From: Hymenobacter metallicola
GTDB lineage: Bacteria; Bacteroidota; Bacteroidia; Cytophagales; Hymenobacteraceae
DNA length: 64,000 nucleotides
Assembly (NCBI RefSeq): GCF_004745645.1
Contig: NZ_SRMB01000002.1
Coordinates: forward strand, 62,001-126,000
Reading direction: 5' to 3'
Shown: piece after piece, positions 57,666 to 64,000 of the stretch
Position numbering within the stretch: position 1 is the stretch's first letter
How the letters are laid out: each line of letters opens with the position of its first letter
Made by a program: the position numbers and the translations under genes
The notes under the pieces: model-generated
Told to the model about the DNA's origin: nothing
Seen by the model: the letters and a program-made list of their open reading frames with translations, nothing else
The model's database searches: none

Positions 57666-58433
57666 GTGGAGGCACTATCCCCCCAAACCCTATTCACGGG
57701 CCAGCAAATTGTTTGGTTGCCCGAATGCGCCTCGACAAACAGCGAAGCACAAGCTCTCATTGTCAAAAACAGCGCCACCGATGGTTGTACGGTGATTACC
57801 GACAAACAGACCGCTGGCCGGGGCCAACGGGGCAACCGCTGGGAGGCCAGCCCGGGCGAAAACCTGACATTATCGGTTATCTGGCAGCCCACCTTTCTGG
57901 CCCCGACCAATCAGTTTCAACTGAGCCAGGCCGTGGCCTTGGGCGTACTCGATTGGGCCCGGGACCTGCTGGGCCCCGATGCCGCCCTGCGCCTGAAGTG
58001 GCCGAACGACATTTATTACGGTTCCCAGAAGCTGGGTGGCATCCTGATTGAAAACACCATAAGCGGCGCCAAGATTCAATATAGCATCGTCGGAATCGGG
58101 ATAAATGTCAATCAGCGGGAATTTGGCATGCCTACGGCTACTTCGCTGGCCTGGCTTACCGGTCGGGCCTACCCGCTCAAAGTCCTTATCACCCGCCTAC
58201 TCGAGTGCCTAGAGCGCCGCTACCTGATGCTACGGGCGGGCCGTGTGGCGGCGCTGCGCTTCGATTATCTGCAGGCGCTGTACCGCTACCAAGAGCGGCA
58301 TACCTATGAGGTAGACGGCCAAGAGGTAAGCGGGCAGATTGTGGGCGTGGACGAAACGGGCCGCTTGGTAGTAGAAATAAACAAAGAGTTGAGAAGTTTC
58401 GCGCTGCAGGAAATTAAATATATACATAAATAG
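57666..58433 (+). CDS. birA: Biotin--[acetyl-CoA-carboxylase] ligase
   Basis: 255 residues from a GTG start. It is the monofunctional form without the DNA-binding domain: AGRGQRGNRWEASPGENL (biotinyl-AMP loop), LKWPNDIYYGSQKLGGILIE and IVGIGINVNQ are all present. A small C-terminal SH3-like domain follows (VDGQEVSGQIVGVDETGRL). It attaches biotin to the carboxylase carrier protein. Divergent from rsfS. Confidence 0.93.
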   Translation: MEALSPQTLFTGQQIVWLPECASTNSEAQALIVKNSATDGCTVITDKQTAGRGQRGNRWEASPGENLTLSVIWQPTFLAPTNQFQLSQAVALGVLDWARDLLGPDAALRLKWPNDIYYGSQKLGGILIENTISGAKIQYSIVGIGINVNQREFGMPTATSLAWLTGRAYPLKVLITRLLECLERRYLMLRAGRVAALRFDYLQALYRYQERHTYEVDGQEVSGQIVGVDETGRLVVEINKELRSFALQEIKYIHK

Positions 58434-58672
58434 TTTCTGGGGGTGACAACCATTCCGGCCGTTGCCCCGAGTATGAACAAAGCAAGCTTAGCTACTGCTG
58501 CTTTAAACTCTTCGCCGGCTAACTACTCTAATCGACCTGGTCGCGACGGCCGAGGCAGGGTACTCAGCTAGGCACAGAAAAGGGCACGGTGCTTGTCTTA
58601 GGCCTGGCAGGGTTGGTAAAAAGCCGCTCCTGCGAGGCAACGATTTGTTCTTTTGCTCACAGCCCCCGAAAC

Positions 58673-59305
58673 ATGAAAACATCTACTCGTCTTTTTTTAT
58701 TGTTCTTTCTGGTTCTGGCGCAGGTTTCGGCCTGGGCCGCTACCATTACCATTACCGTGGGCGACAATTTCTACGCGCCCCAGGATGTCACCATCCGCCC
58801 CGGCGACGTGGTGGTCTGGCAGTGGCAGGCCGGCAGCCACCCCACGGCTTCCGACAACGCCGCCTGGGCCACGTTTCAGATGAACTCGGCCAACCGTACC
58901 AAGTCCATTACCTTCAATACGCCGGGTACGTTTGGCTACCACTGTACGGCCCATTCCTTCCTGGACCCCAGCACCAACACCTGGCAGGGAATGATAGGCT
59001 CGATTACCGTCAGCACCGTGACGCCCGTGCTTGAGGCGCGCCCAGCTACTCCCACGTTGAGTGTGTACCCTAACCCCAGCAAGGGCCTGGTAACGGTTTC
59101 CCTGGGTCAGAAAGTAAGTGAAGGCTACAAGCTGCGCCTCAGCAATATCATTGGCCGGGAAGTGCGGATGGTGGCTTTGAAACCCGAACTGATGGCTGAT
59201 GGCCTGCAACTAGATCTGACTGATTTGCCAGCCGGCGTTTACTTTTACAGCCTGCTGGCCAACGATAAAGTCATCAGCACCAAACGCTTGATTTTGCAGA
59301 ACTGA
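58673..59305 (+). CDS. Plastocyanin-like blue copper protein with T9SS sorting domain
   Basis: 210 residues from ATG 58673. A signal peptide ends around WAATITITVG. The cupredoxin domain (about 22-115) has likely type-1 copper ligands His56 (GSHPTASD), Cys91 and His94 (YHCTAH), and Met107 (GMIGSITV). The last ~80 residues (LSVYPNPSKGLVTV ... LPAGVYFYSLL ... KRLILQN) are a type-A Por/T9SS sorting domain, so the copper protein is sent to the cell surface or medium. It is a probable electron carrier; its partner is unknown. An upstream in-frame start at 58589 would add 28 residues without family support. Confidence 0.88.
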   Translation: MKTSTRLFLLFFLVLAQVSAWAATITITVGDNFYAPQDVTIRPGDVVVWQWQAGSHPTASDNAAWATFQMNSANRTKSITFNTPGTFGYHCTAHSFLDPSTNTWQGMIGSITVSTVTPVLEARPATPTLSVYPNPSKGLVTVSLGQKVSEGYKLRLSNIIGREVRMVALKPELMADGLQLDLTDLPAGVYFYSLLANDKVISTKRLILQN

Positions 59306-59330
59306 ACTTTCTGACGCCCGACGCTTTTTG

Positions 59331-59362
59331 AAAAGCAGCCAGTACCCCTGGCTGCTTTTTTT
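59331..59362 (+). terminator. Intrinsic terminator of the blue copper gene
   Basis: AAAAGCAGCCAG pairs with CTGGCTGCTTTT around TACCC, followed by T-run, 25 bp after the stop. Confidence 0.88.
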
Positions 59363-59462
59363 ATGCTTGTACCGGAATATAGCTCCTTTTAGGTGTCTGC
59401 AAGCCGGGTGCGGCATGGCCAGATTTATTGCCTACTTTTGGCCCTTCTCTGATTAAACCAGT

Positions 59463-62450
59463 ATGCGGAGTTACAAAAGCCTGAATAACCTAGTCGGCTG
59501 GCTTGTTTTTGCCATTGCCACGATTACCTATCTGCTCACCTTAGAACCCACGGCCAGCTTCTGGGACTGCGGCGAGTTTATTGCCTGCTCCTACAAGCTG
59601 CTGGTGCCTCACCCTCCGGGGGCCCCTACCTTCCTGCTGCTGGGCCGCCTGTTTTCGCTCTTTTCCTTCGGTGACGTCACCAAGGTTTCGGTCCTAATCA
59701 ACTTCCTCTCGGCCCTGAGCAGTTCGTTCACGGTGCTGTTCCTGTTCTGGACGATTACCATGCTGGCCAAGAAGCTCGTGGTGCAGGCCCCGGGCTTGCG
59801 CGACGCGCGCACCGTGGAGCCCACCAGCGGCCAGACCCTGTTGATTCAGGGTGCGGGCGTCGTGGGCGCTTTGGCCTTCGCCTTCTCTGATTCGTTCTGG
59901 TTCAACGCCGTGGAGGCCGAGGTATACGCCATGTCGGCCCTGTGCACGGCAGCCGTCGTCTGGATTATGCTGAAATGGGAAAACCGCGCCGACGAGGCCG
60001 ATTCCGACAAGTGGCTGATTCTGATTGCCTACGTAATTGGCCTGAGCATTGGCGTCCATTTGCTGAACCTGCTGGCTATTCCGGCCTTGGGCTTTATCTA
60101 CTACTACCGTCGTCACGAAAACCCGACTACCTGGGGTGGTATCCTGACCCTGGTTATCAGCAGCGTGATTGTAGGCCTGATTCTGGCCGGCATTATTCCC
60201 GGGCTGCCCACCCTGGCCGGGGCGTTCGAGGTATTCTTTGTCAACAGCATCGGGCTGCCCTTCAACTCGGGCCTGATTTTCTTCCTGCTGCTGTTTGTGG
60301 CCCTGATCTGGCTGGGCTTCCGCTACTCGTTCCGCAACCACAGCCGCCTGGTCAACACGGCCATGCTGAGCTTCGTGTTCATTCTCATTGGCTACTCGTC
60401 GTACCTGATTGTACCCATTCGGTCTAGCTACGAGCCGACCATCAACGAAAACGCGCCCAAGGATGTGCTGTCGTTCGTGAGCTACCTCAAGCGCGAGCAG
60501 TACGGCGACCGGCCCCTGCTCTACGGGCCGCAGTTCAACGCCGAGCCCATCGACCAGAAGGAAGGCGCTCCGCGCTACGTGCGCAAGGGCGACAAATACG
60601 TCATTGCCGAGCGCCGCCTCGAAACCATCTACCGCGACGAGGACAAGATGCTGATTCCCCGCATCTACAGCCCCGCGCCCGAGCACATCTATAACTACAA
60701 GAAGTGGGTCGACATCCAGGAGGGCGTGAAGCCGACCATGGGCCAGAACCTGAGCTTCCTGACCCGCTACCAAATGGGCCATATGTACTGGCGCTATTTC
60801 CTGTGGAACTACGTGGGCCGCGAAAGCGACATTCAGCAGGCAGGCGTAGTATGGCCTACCAATGCCAGCAGCAACGGCCTGCCCGAGCGGATTGCCACTA
60901 GTCCGGCCCGGAATAACTTCTTCGCCATTCCGCTGATTATGGGTCTGATTGGCCTGTTCTTCCACGTGCGGCGCGACGGACGCAACGCCCTGGTCATTGG
61001 CCTGCTGTTCATCTTTACGGGCCTGGCCATTGTGTTCTACCTGAACCAGCCCCCAATTGAGCCCCGCGAGCGGGACTACACCTTCACCGGTGCTACCTAC
61101 GCCTTCGCCATTTGGATTGGGCTGGGCGTGCTGGGCTTGGCCGACTTGCTGAAGGCCGTGCTCAAAGCCGATGGCTCACGCGCAGTGGTGGCTACCCTGG
61201 TGGGCCTGCTGGCCCCCGGCCTGATGGTAGCCCAGGGCTGGGACGACCACGACCGTTCGGACCGGTACAACTCGGTAGATTCGGCCAAGAACCTGCTGAA
61301 CTCCTGCGCTCCAAACGCTATTCTGTTCACCAACGGCGACAACGACACTTTCCCCCTCTGGTACGCCCAGGAAGTGGAAGGCGTACGGACCGACGTGCGC
61401 GTAGCCGTACTAAGCTACCTGAACACCGACTGGTATATCGAGCAGATGAAGCGCCGCGCTTACTTGTCGCAGCCGCTGCCCATCTCGATGAAGAGCGACA
61501 ATTACGCGCAGGGCACCAACGATTATCTGCCCTACGTGGAAAACCCGGCGGTGCAGGAAGTAAACCTGCGCGAGTTCATCGGTTTGGTGGATCAGAACAG
61601 CCCGCTGCTGCAGGTCCAGACCCAGAGCGGCCGGCCGCTGCTGTCCTTCCCGACGCGTAAATTCTACCTGCCCGTGGATACCGCTGCCGTGGAAGCCCTG
61701 GGTATTATTCCCAAGGACCGCCGCAAGCAGCTCGTGAGCCGCATGGAGTGGGATATGGGCAAAGGTGCCATCGAGAAGAAGAACCTGGTAATTCTGGATA
61801 TGCTGGCCACCAATAACTGGAAGCGGCCTATCTACTTCTCCAGCACGGTAAATTCCTCGGACTTTATGAGCCTGCAGCCCTACTTCCAGCTCGAAGGCAT
61901 GGCTTACCGCATTCTGCCCGCCAAGGACCCCAACTACGACCCGCGCGGTAACGAAGGCTACGTGTCGAAGGAACTCATGTTTGAAAACATGATGAAGAAG
62001 TTTGCCTACCGCAACCTGGACCGGGCCGATATTTTCTACGACGAAAACAACCTGCGCTTCCCGGCCAACTACCGCGACAAGTTCTCGCGCCTGGCCGAGG
62101 CGTACCTGGCCGCCGGCGACAAAGCCAAAGCCAAAGAGGTACTCGACAAGTGCTTCCAGGTAATGCCGGACAAGTCGATTCGCTACGACTACTACGTGCC
62201 GCAGTTTGTGGTGCCGCTGGTACAAGTGGGCGAGAAGCAGCGGGCCAACGAAATCATGGACACCATGACCAACCGGGCCCAGCAGTCCTTGGCATACTAC
62301 AGTACCCGCAGCAGTGCCCTGTTTGACATGGAAGTGCAAACCAACCTGCTGGCCCTGCAGAGTGTGTACCGCGCCGCCGAGGAAGTAGGAGACCAAGCCC
62401 GCGCCAAAAAAGCCCTGGATTTGCTCAACCAGTATTATCCGCGGCAGTAA
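59463..62450 (+). CDS. DUF2723 (GT117/TMEM260-like) membrane glycosyltransferase
   Basis: 995 residues. The first ~560 are a polytopic membrane region starting NNLVGWLVFAIATITYLLTLEPTASFWDCGEFIACSYKL, the DUF2723 signature with WDCGE; VPHPPGAPTFLLLGR follows. The eukaryotic relative TMEM260 is a protein O-mannosyltransferase and DUF2723 is grouped with GT-C enzymes. Residues ~600-780 form a soluble part (LFTNGDNDTFPLWYAQE), and the last ~150 are TPR-like helices (RLAEAYLAAGDKAKAKEVLDKCF). A role in surface protein glycosylation is likely from family, not shown. Its own terminator follows. Confidence 0.9.
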   Translation: MRSYKSLNNLVGWLVFAIATITYLLTLEPTASFWDCGEFIACSYKLLVPHPPGAPTFLLLGRLFSLFSFGDVTKVSVLINFLSALSSSFTVLFLFWTITMLAKKLVVQAPGLRDARTVEPTSGQTLLIQGAGVVGALAFAFSDSFWFNAVEAEVYAMSALCTAAVVWIMLKWENRADEADSDKWLILIAYVIGLSIGVHLLNLLAIPALGFIYYYRRHENPTTWGGILTLVISSVIVGLILAGIIPGLPTLAGAFEVFFVNSIGLPFNSGLIFFLLLFVALIWLGFRYSFRNHSRLVNTAMLSFVFILIGYSSYLIVPIRSSYEPTINENAPKDVLSFVSYLKREQYGDRPLLYGPQFNAEPIDQKEGAPRYVRKGDKYVIAERRLETIYRDEDKMLIPRIYSPAPEHIYNYKKWVDIQEGVKPTMGQNLSFLTRYQMGHMYWRYFLWNYVGRESDIQQAGVVWPTNASSNGLPERIATSPARNNFFAIPLIMGLIGLFFHVRRDGRNALVIGLLFIFTGLAIVFYLNQPPIEPRERDYTFTGATYAFAIWIGLGVLGLADLLKAVLKADGSRAVVATLVGLLAPGLMVAQGWDDHDRSDRYNSVDSAKNLLNSCAPNAILFTNGDNDTFPLWYAQEVEGVRTDVRVAVLSYLNTDWYIEQMKRRAYLSQPLPISMKSDNYAQGTNDYLPYVENPAVQEVNLREFIGLVDQNSPLLQVQTQSGRPLLSFPTRKFYLPVDTAAVEALGIIPKDRRKQLVSRMEWDMGKGAIEKKNLVILDMLATNNWKRPIYFSSTVNSSDFMSLQPYFQLEGMAYRILPAKDPNYDPRGNEGYVSKELMFENMMKKFAYRNLDRADIFYDENNLRFPANYRDKFSRLAEAYLAAGDKAKAKEVLDKCFQVMPDKSIRYDYYVPQFVVPLVQVGEKQRANEIMDTMTNRAQQSLAYYSTRSSALFDMEVQTNLLALQSVYRAAEEVGDQARAKKALDLLNQYYPRQ

Positions 62451-62468
62451 TGCCCAATAGTTTCGACC

Positions 62469-62516
62469 TAACATAAAAACAGCCATCCTGCCCCCGGGAT
62501 GGCTGTTTTTATGTTA
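62469..62516 (+). terminator. Intrinsic terminator of the DUF2723 gene
   Basis: A 20-bp stem (TAACATAAAAACAGCCATCC with its complement) around TGCCCCCG, with T-run on the plus strand, 18 bp after the stop. Confidence 0.9.
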
Positions 62517-62611
62517 GCTACTTTGTAACCGGCTGCCGTACTATACCTTGCACGTACTCGTTGCTTACCAACCCGGCACGTGTCGGCTGCCGAATTACCT
62601 CTCTTCCCCCG

Positions 62612-63835
62612 ATGCGTACTCTACTACACTGTTTGCTGCTTAACACGCTGCTTTTCCTAACGGGAGGCCTACAGCCCCTGGCAGCTGACCCGCGGCGGGA
62701 CTTTGCGGGCCAGTACCAGCCCCAGCGCCGGATATTAGCGGAAACCCGTCGGGAGGGCGACAGTCTGCGCATCTACCTGCGTTTTCCGGATGGCAGTGTA
62801 TTGCAGCGGGGCAATCCGCTGCGGGTGGCCGCCTGGGCCAGCTTCGAGGCCAAGCGGCCGGTGTGGCGCCAGGAGCTGCGGCAGTTGGCTAACCGTACCC
62901 GCCTGGATAAATCGGCGGCCTGGGTGGAGTTCTGCGTAGCGGCGGCCAGCCTGCAGCCCGGGCAGGTGCTGAGCATGGCCTGCGCCCCGCCCGATGAGGC
63001 CGATGCCAGCGAGGCGGCCTGGCTGCCCATTACCAAAGAGCGGCTGGGGCGCACTTTTCTGGTAACTGACTCGGTGGGCGACCCGCTGCTGCGCCGCTAC
63101 GTGCGCCTCAACGAGCCTTTTATGCTCGACTGCTACGGACCAGAAAGGCCGCTTGTAGCCAAACGTTACGACTCGGGCTTCAACGCCGCCCTGCCCCCTA
63201 TGGCCAACCCAGCCGCCCAACCAGTATCACGCACATTGCCCGCTCGTGACTCCGTTTTTTTCCGGGCCGGGCAGCGGCTACTACTACCCCAGGCCGGCCT
63301 GTACATGCTGCGCGTCGATGGCGCCCCAAGCGGGTACGGCTTGCTCGTAACCGACCCCGACTTTCCGGAGCTTACCACTGCCGATGAGCTCATTCAACCG
63401 CTTATTTACCTGACTACTTCCGCTGAGCGCAAAAAGCTGTACGATGCGCCCGAACCCAAGCGCGCCGTTGACCAGTTCTGGCTGCGCGTGGCCGGCGACA
63501 ACCAAGGCGTAGCCCGCCAACTGATCCGTACCTACTACGGCCGGGTAACGGCGGCCAATCAATTATTTACTGCTCACAAACCGGGGTGGATGACCGACCG
63601 GGGCATGCTCTACGTGGCCCTGGGCGCCCCTGATGCCGTGTACCGCACGGCCGCCGAGGAGCGCTGGGTATACCGCGACGCCGATGGCAGCAACGGTACG
63701 TATACGTTCCGGCCCAAACCCAGTACCTTTGCCCCTGAACACTATGAATTGGTGCGCCGGCCGGAGTACGAAATGCTTTGGTATGCCGCCGTTGAGCAAT
63801 GGAGAAAAGGACTGACCGCCCGGAGCGGCCGCTGA
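62612..63835 (+). CDS. GWxTD domain protein
   Basis: 407 residues from ATG 62612 (an in-frame codon at 62561 would extend it without support). A signal-peptide-like start (MRTLLHCLLLNTLLFLTGG) leads to a beta-rich middle part and a C-terminal GWxTD domain (PGWMTDRGMLYVALGAPDAVYR), where the motif that names the family is seen. These exported proteins occur widely in Bacteroidota; the function is not known. Its end overlaps the next gene by 37 bp. Confidence 0.83.
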   Translation: MRTLLHCLLLNTLLFLTGGLQPLAADPRRDFAGQYQPQRRILAETRREGDSLRIYLRFPDGSVLQRGNPLRVAAWASFEAKRPVWRQELRQLANRTRLDKSAAWVEFCVAAASLQPGQVLSMACAPPDEADASEAAWLPITKERLGRTFLVTDSVGDPLLRRYVRLNEPFMLDCYGPERPLVAKRYDSGFNAALPPMANPAAQPVSRTLPARDSVFFRAGQRLLLPQAGLYMLRVDGAPSGYGLLVTDPDFPELTTADELIQPLIYLTTSAERKKLYDAPEPKRAVDQFWLRVAGDNQGVARQLIRTYYGRVTAANQLFTAHKPGWMTDRGMLYVALGAPDAVYRTAAEERWVYRDADGSNGTYTFRPKPSTFAPEHYELVRRPEYEMLWYAAVEQWRKGLTARSGR

Positions 63836-64000
63836 ATGAGCGGCGCACGTACTACAACAGCGAAAACCGCCCAATCGGCCGTGATGACCGGGCTGGCGAC
63901 GACCGGCGTGAGCCCCGGGGCGAAGGCCGCGACGCGCGCGGGGGTGGCGACTACAAACCGCGCTACCCGCACAAACCGGCGGCCGACCGCAGCATTGAGA
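63799..64000 (+). CDS. Start of a probable RNA 2'-O-methyltransferase (RlmB/TrmH type), truncated by window end
   Basis: Only the N-terminal 67 residues are inside the window, starting MEKRTDRPERPLNERRTYYN. They are Arg/Gly/Asp/Pro-rich and disordered (GDDRREPRGEGRDARGGGDY), ending ADRSIE. In this phylum such a tail often precedes the 23S rRNA guanosine-2'-O-methyltransferase RlmB, and the GWxTD gene is often its neighbour. The catalytic domain lies beyond the window, so the function is inferred from context. It overlaps the GWxTD gene by 37 bp in another frame. Confidence 0.5.
   Translation, partial: MEKRTDRPERPLNERRTYYNSENRPIGRDDRAGDDRREPRGEGRDARGGGDYKPRYPHKPAADRSIE

Noticed and set aside
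1..64000. CRISPR arrays, insertion sequences, prophage, tRNA or rRNA genes
   Set aside because: No regularly spaced repeats, transposase or integrase motifs, phage genes or tRNA cloverleafs were seen on reading both strands; only short inverted-repeat elements are present.

Overview
The window looks like a chromosomal stretch of a high-GC Bacteroidota, most likely a Hymenobacter-like member of the Cytophagales. Markers are GldH, Por-type (type IX) C-terminal sorting domains on secreted proteins, a DUF2723/GT117 membrane protein, a GWxTD protein, a birA / rsfS / ftsH neighbourhood and TAnnTTTG-type -7 promoter boxes. There is no transposase, integrase, phage gene, tRNA, rRNA or CRISPR array that I can see. 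Genus assignment is inference.

Layout. 1-1.5 kb: the N-terminal part of a multi-PAS sensor on the minus strand. 1.8-8.1 kb: urease locus (nickel permease ureH-like, fused ureAB, a small secreted orphan, ureC, ureF, ureG; ureD convergent). ureE is missing. 8.7-17.1 kb: urate breakdown (DUF434 gene, membrane cytochrome c-linked urate oxidase puuD, allantoinase, allantoate amidohydrolase, ureidoglycine aminohydrolase, OHCU decarboxylase, 5-hydroxyisourate hydrolase and a CitE/aldolase-like DUF6986 protein). 17.7-21 kb: SulP transporter fused to a beta-carbonic anhydrase, and an OmpR-type regulator with a degenerate receiver. 21.3-29.8 kb: glutamate synthase gltB and gltD, a small unknown, a ferredoxin-NADP reductase and a [2Fe-2S] ferredoxin. 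30-36.7 kb: a small basic secreted protein and a giant alpha-2-macroglobulin. 37-38.6 kb: a tandem pair of outer-membrane barrels. 38.7-46.6 kb: mixed housekeeping genes (DinB-like, HhH/ComEA-like, PAP2, lipoprotein, NmrA-like, two cold-shock proteins, gldH, ricT). 47-52 kb: two secreted proteases and a zinc alcohol dehydrogenase. 52.5-58.4 kb: beta-propeller, lpxH-like, LUD, ftsH, rsfS and birA. 58.6-64 kb: a T9SS-targeted blue copper protein, a DUF2723 glycosyltransferase, a GWxTD protein and the start of what is probably rlmB.

How it fits together. The first 29 kb reads as a nitrogen-salvage region. Urate is oxidised by a respiratory-type enzyme, then opened through allantoin, allantoate, ureidoglycine and ureidoglycolate. 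Urease turns urea into ammonia and CO2/bicarbonate, GOGAT works on the assimilation side, and a bicarbonate/sulfate-type transporter with carbonic anhydrase lies between them. The step that would make urea from ureidoglycolate is not recognisable here, so the link from urate to urease inside the window is inferred from proximity only.

The intergenic regions carry several families of short inverted-repeat elements, some inside apparent operons. These, the UreE-less urease with an HxHxH-bearing UreG, the degenerate receiver, the altered carbonic-anhydrase motif and the DUF6986/DUF434 genes in the urate cluster are the most interesting observations.
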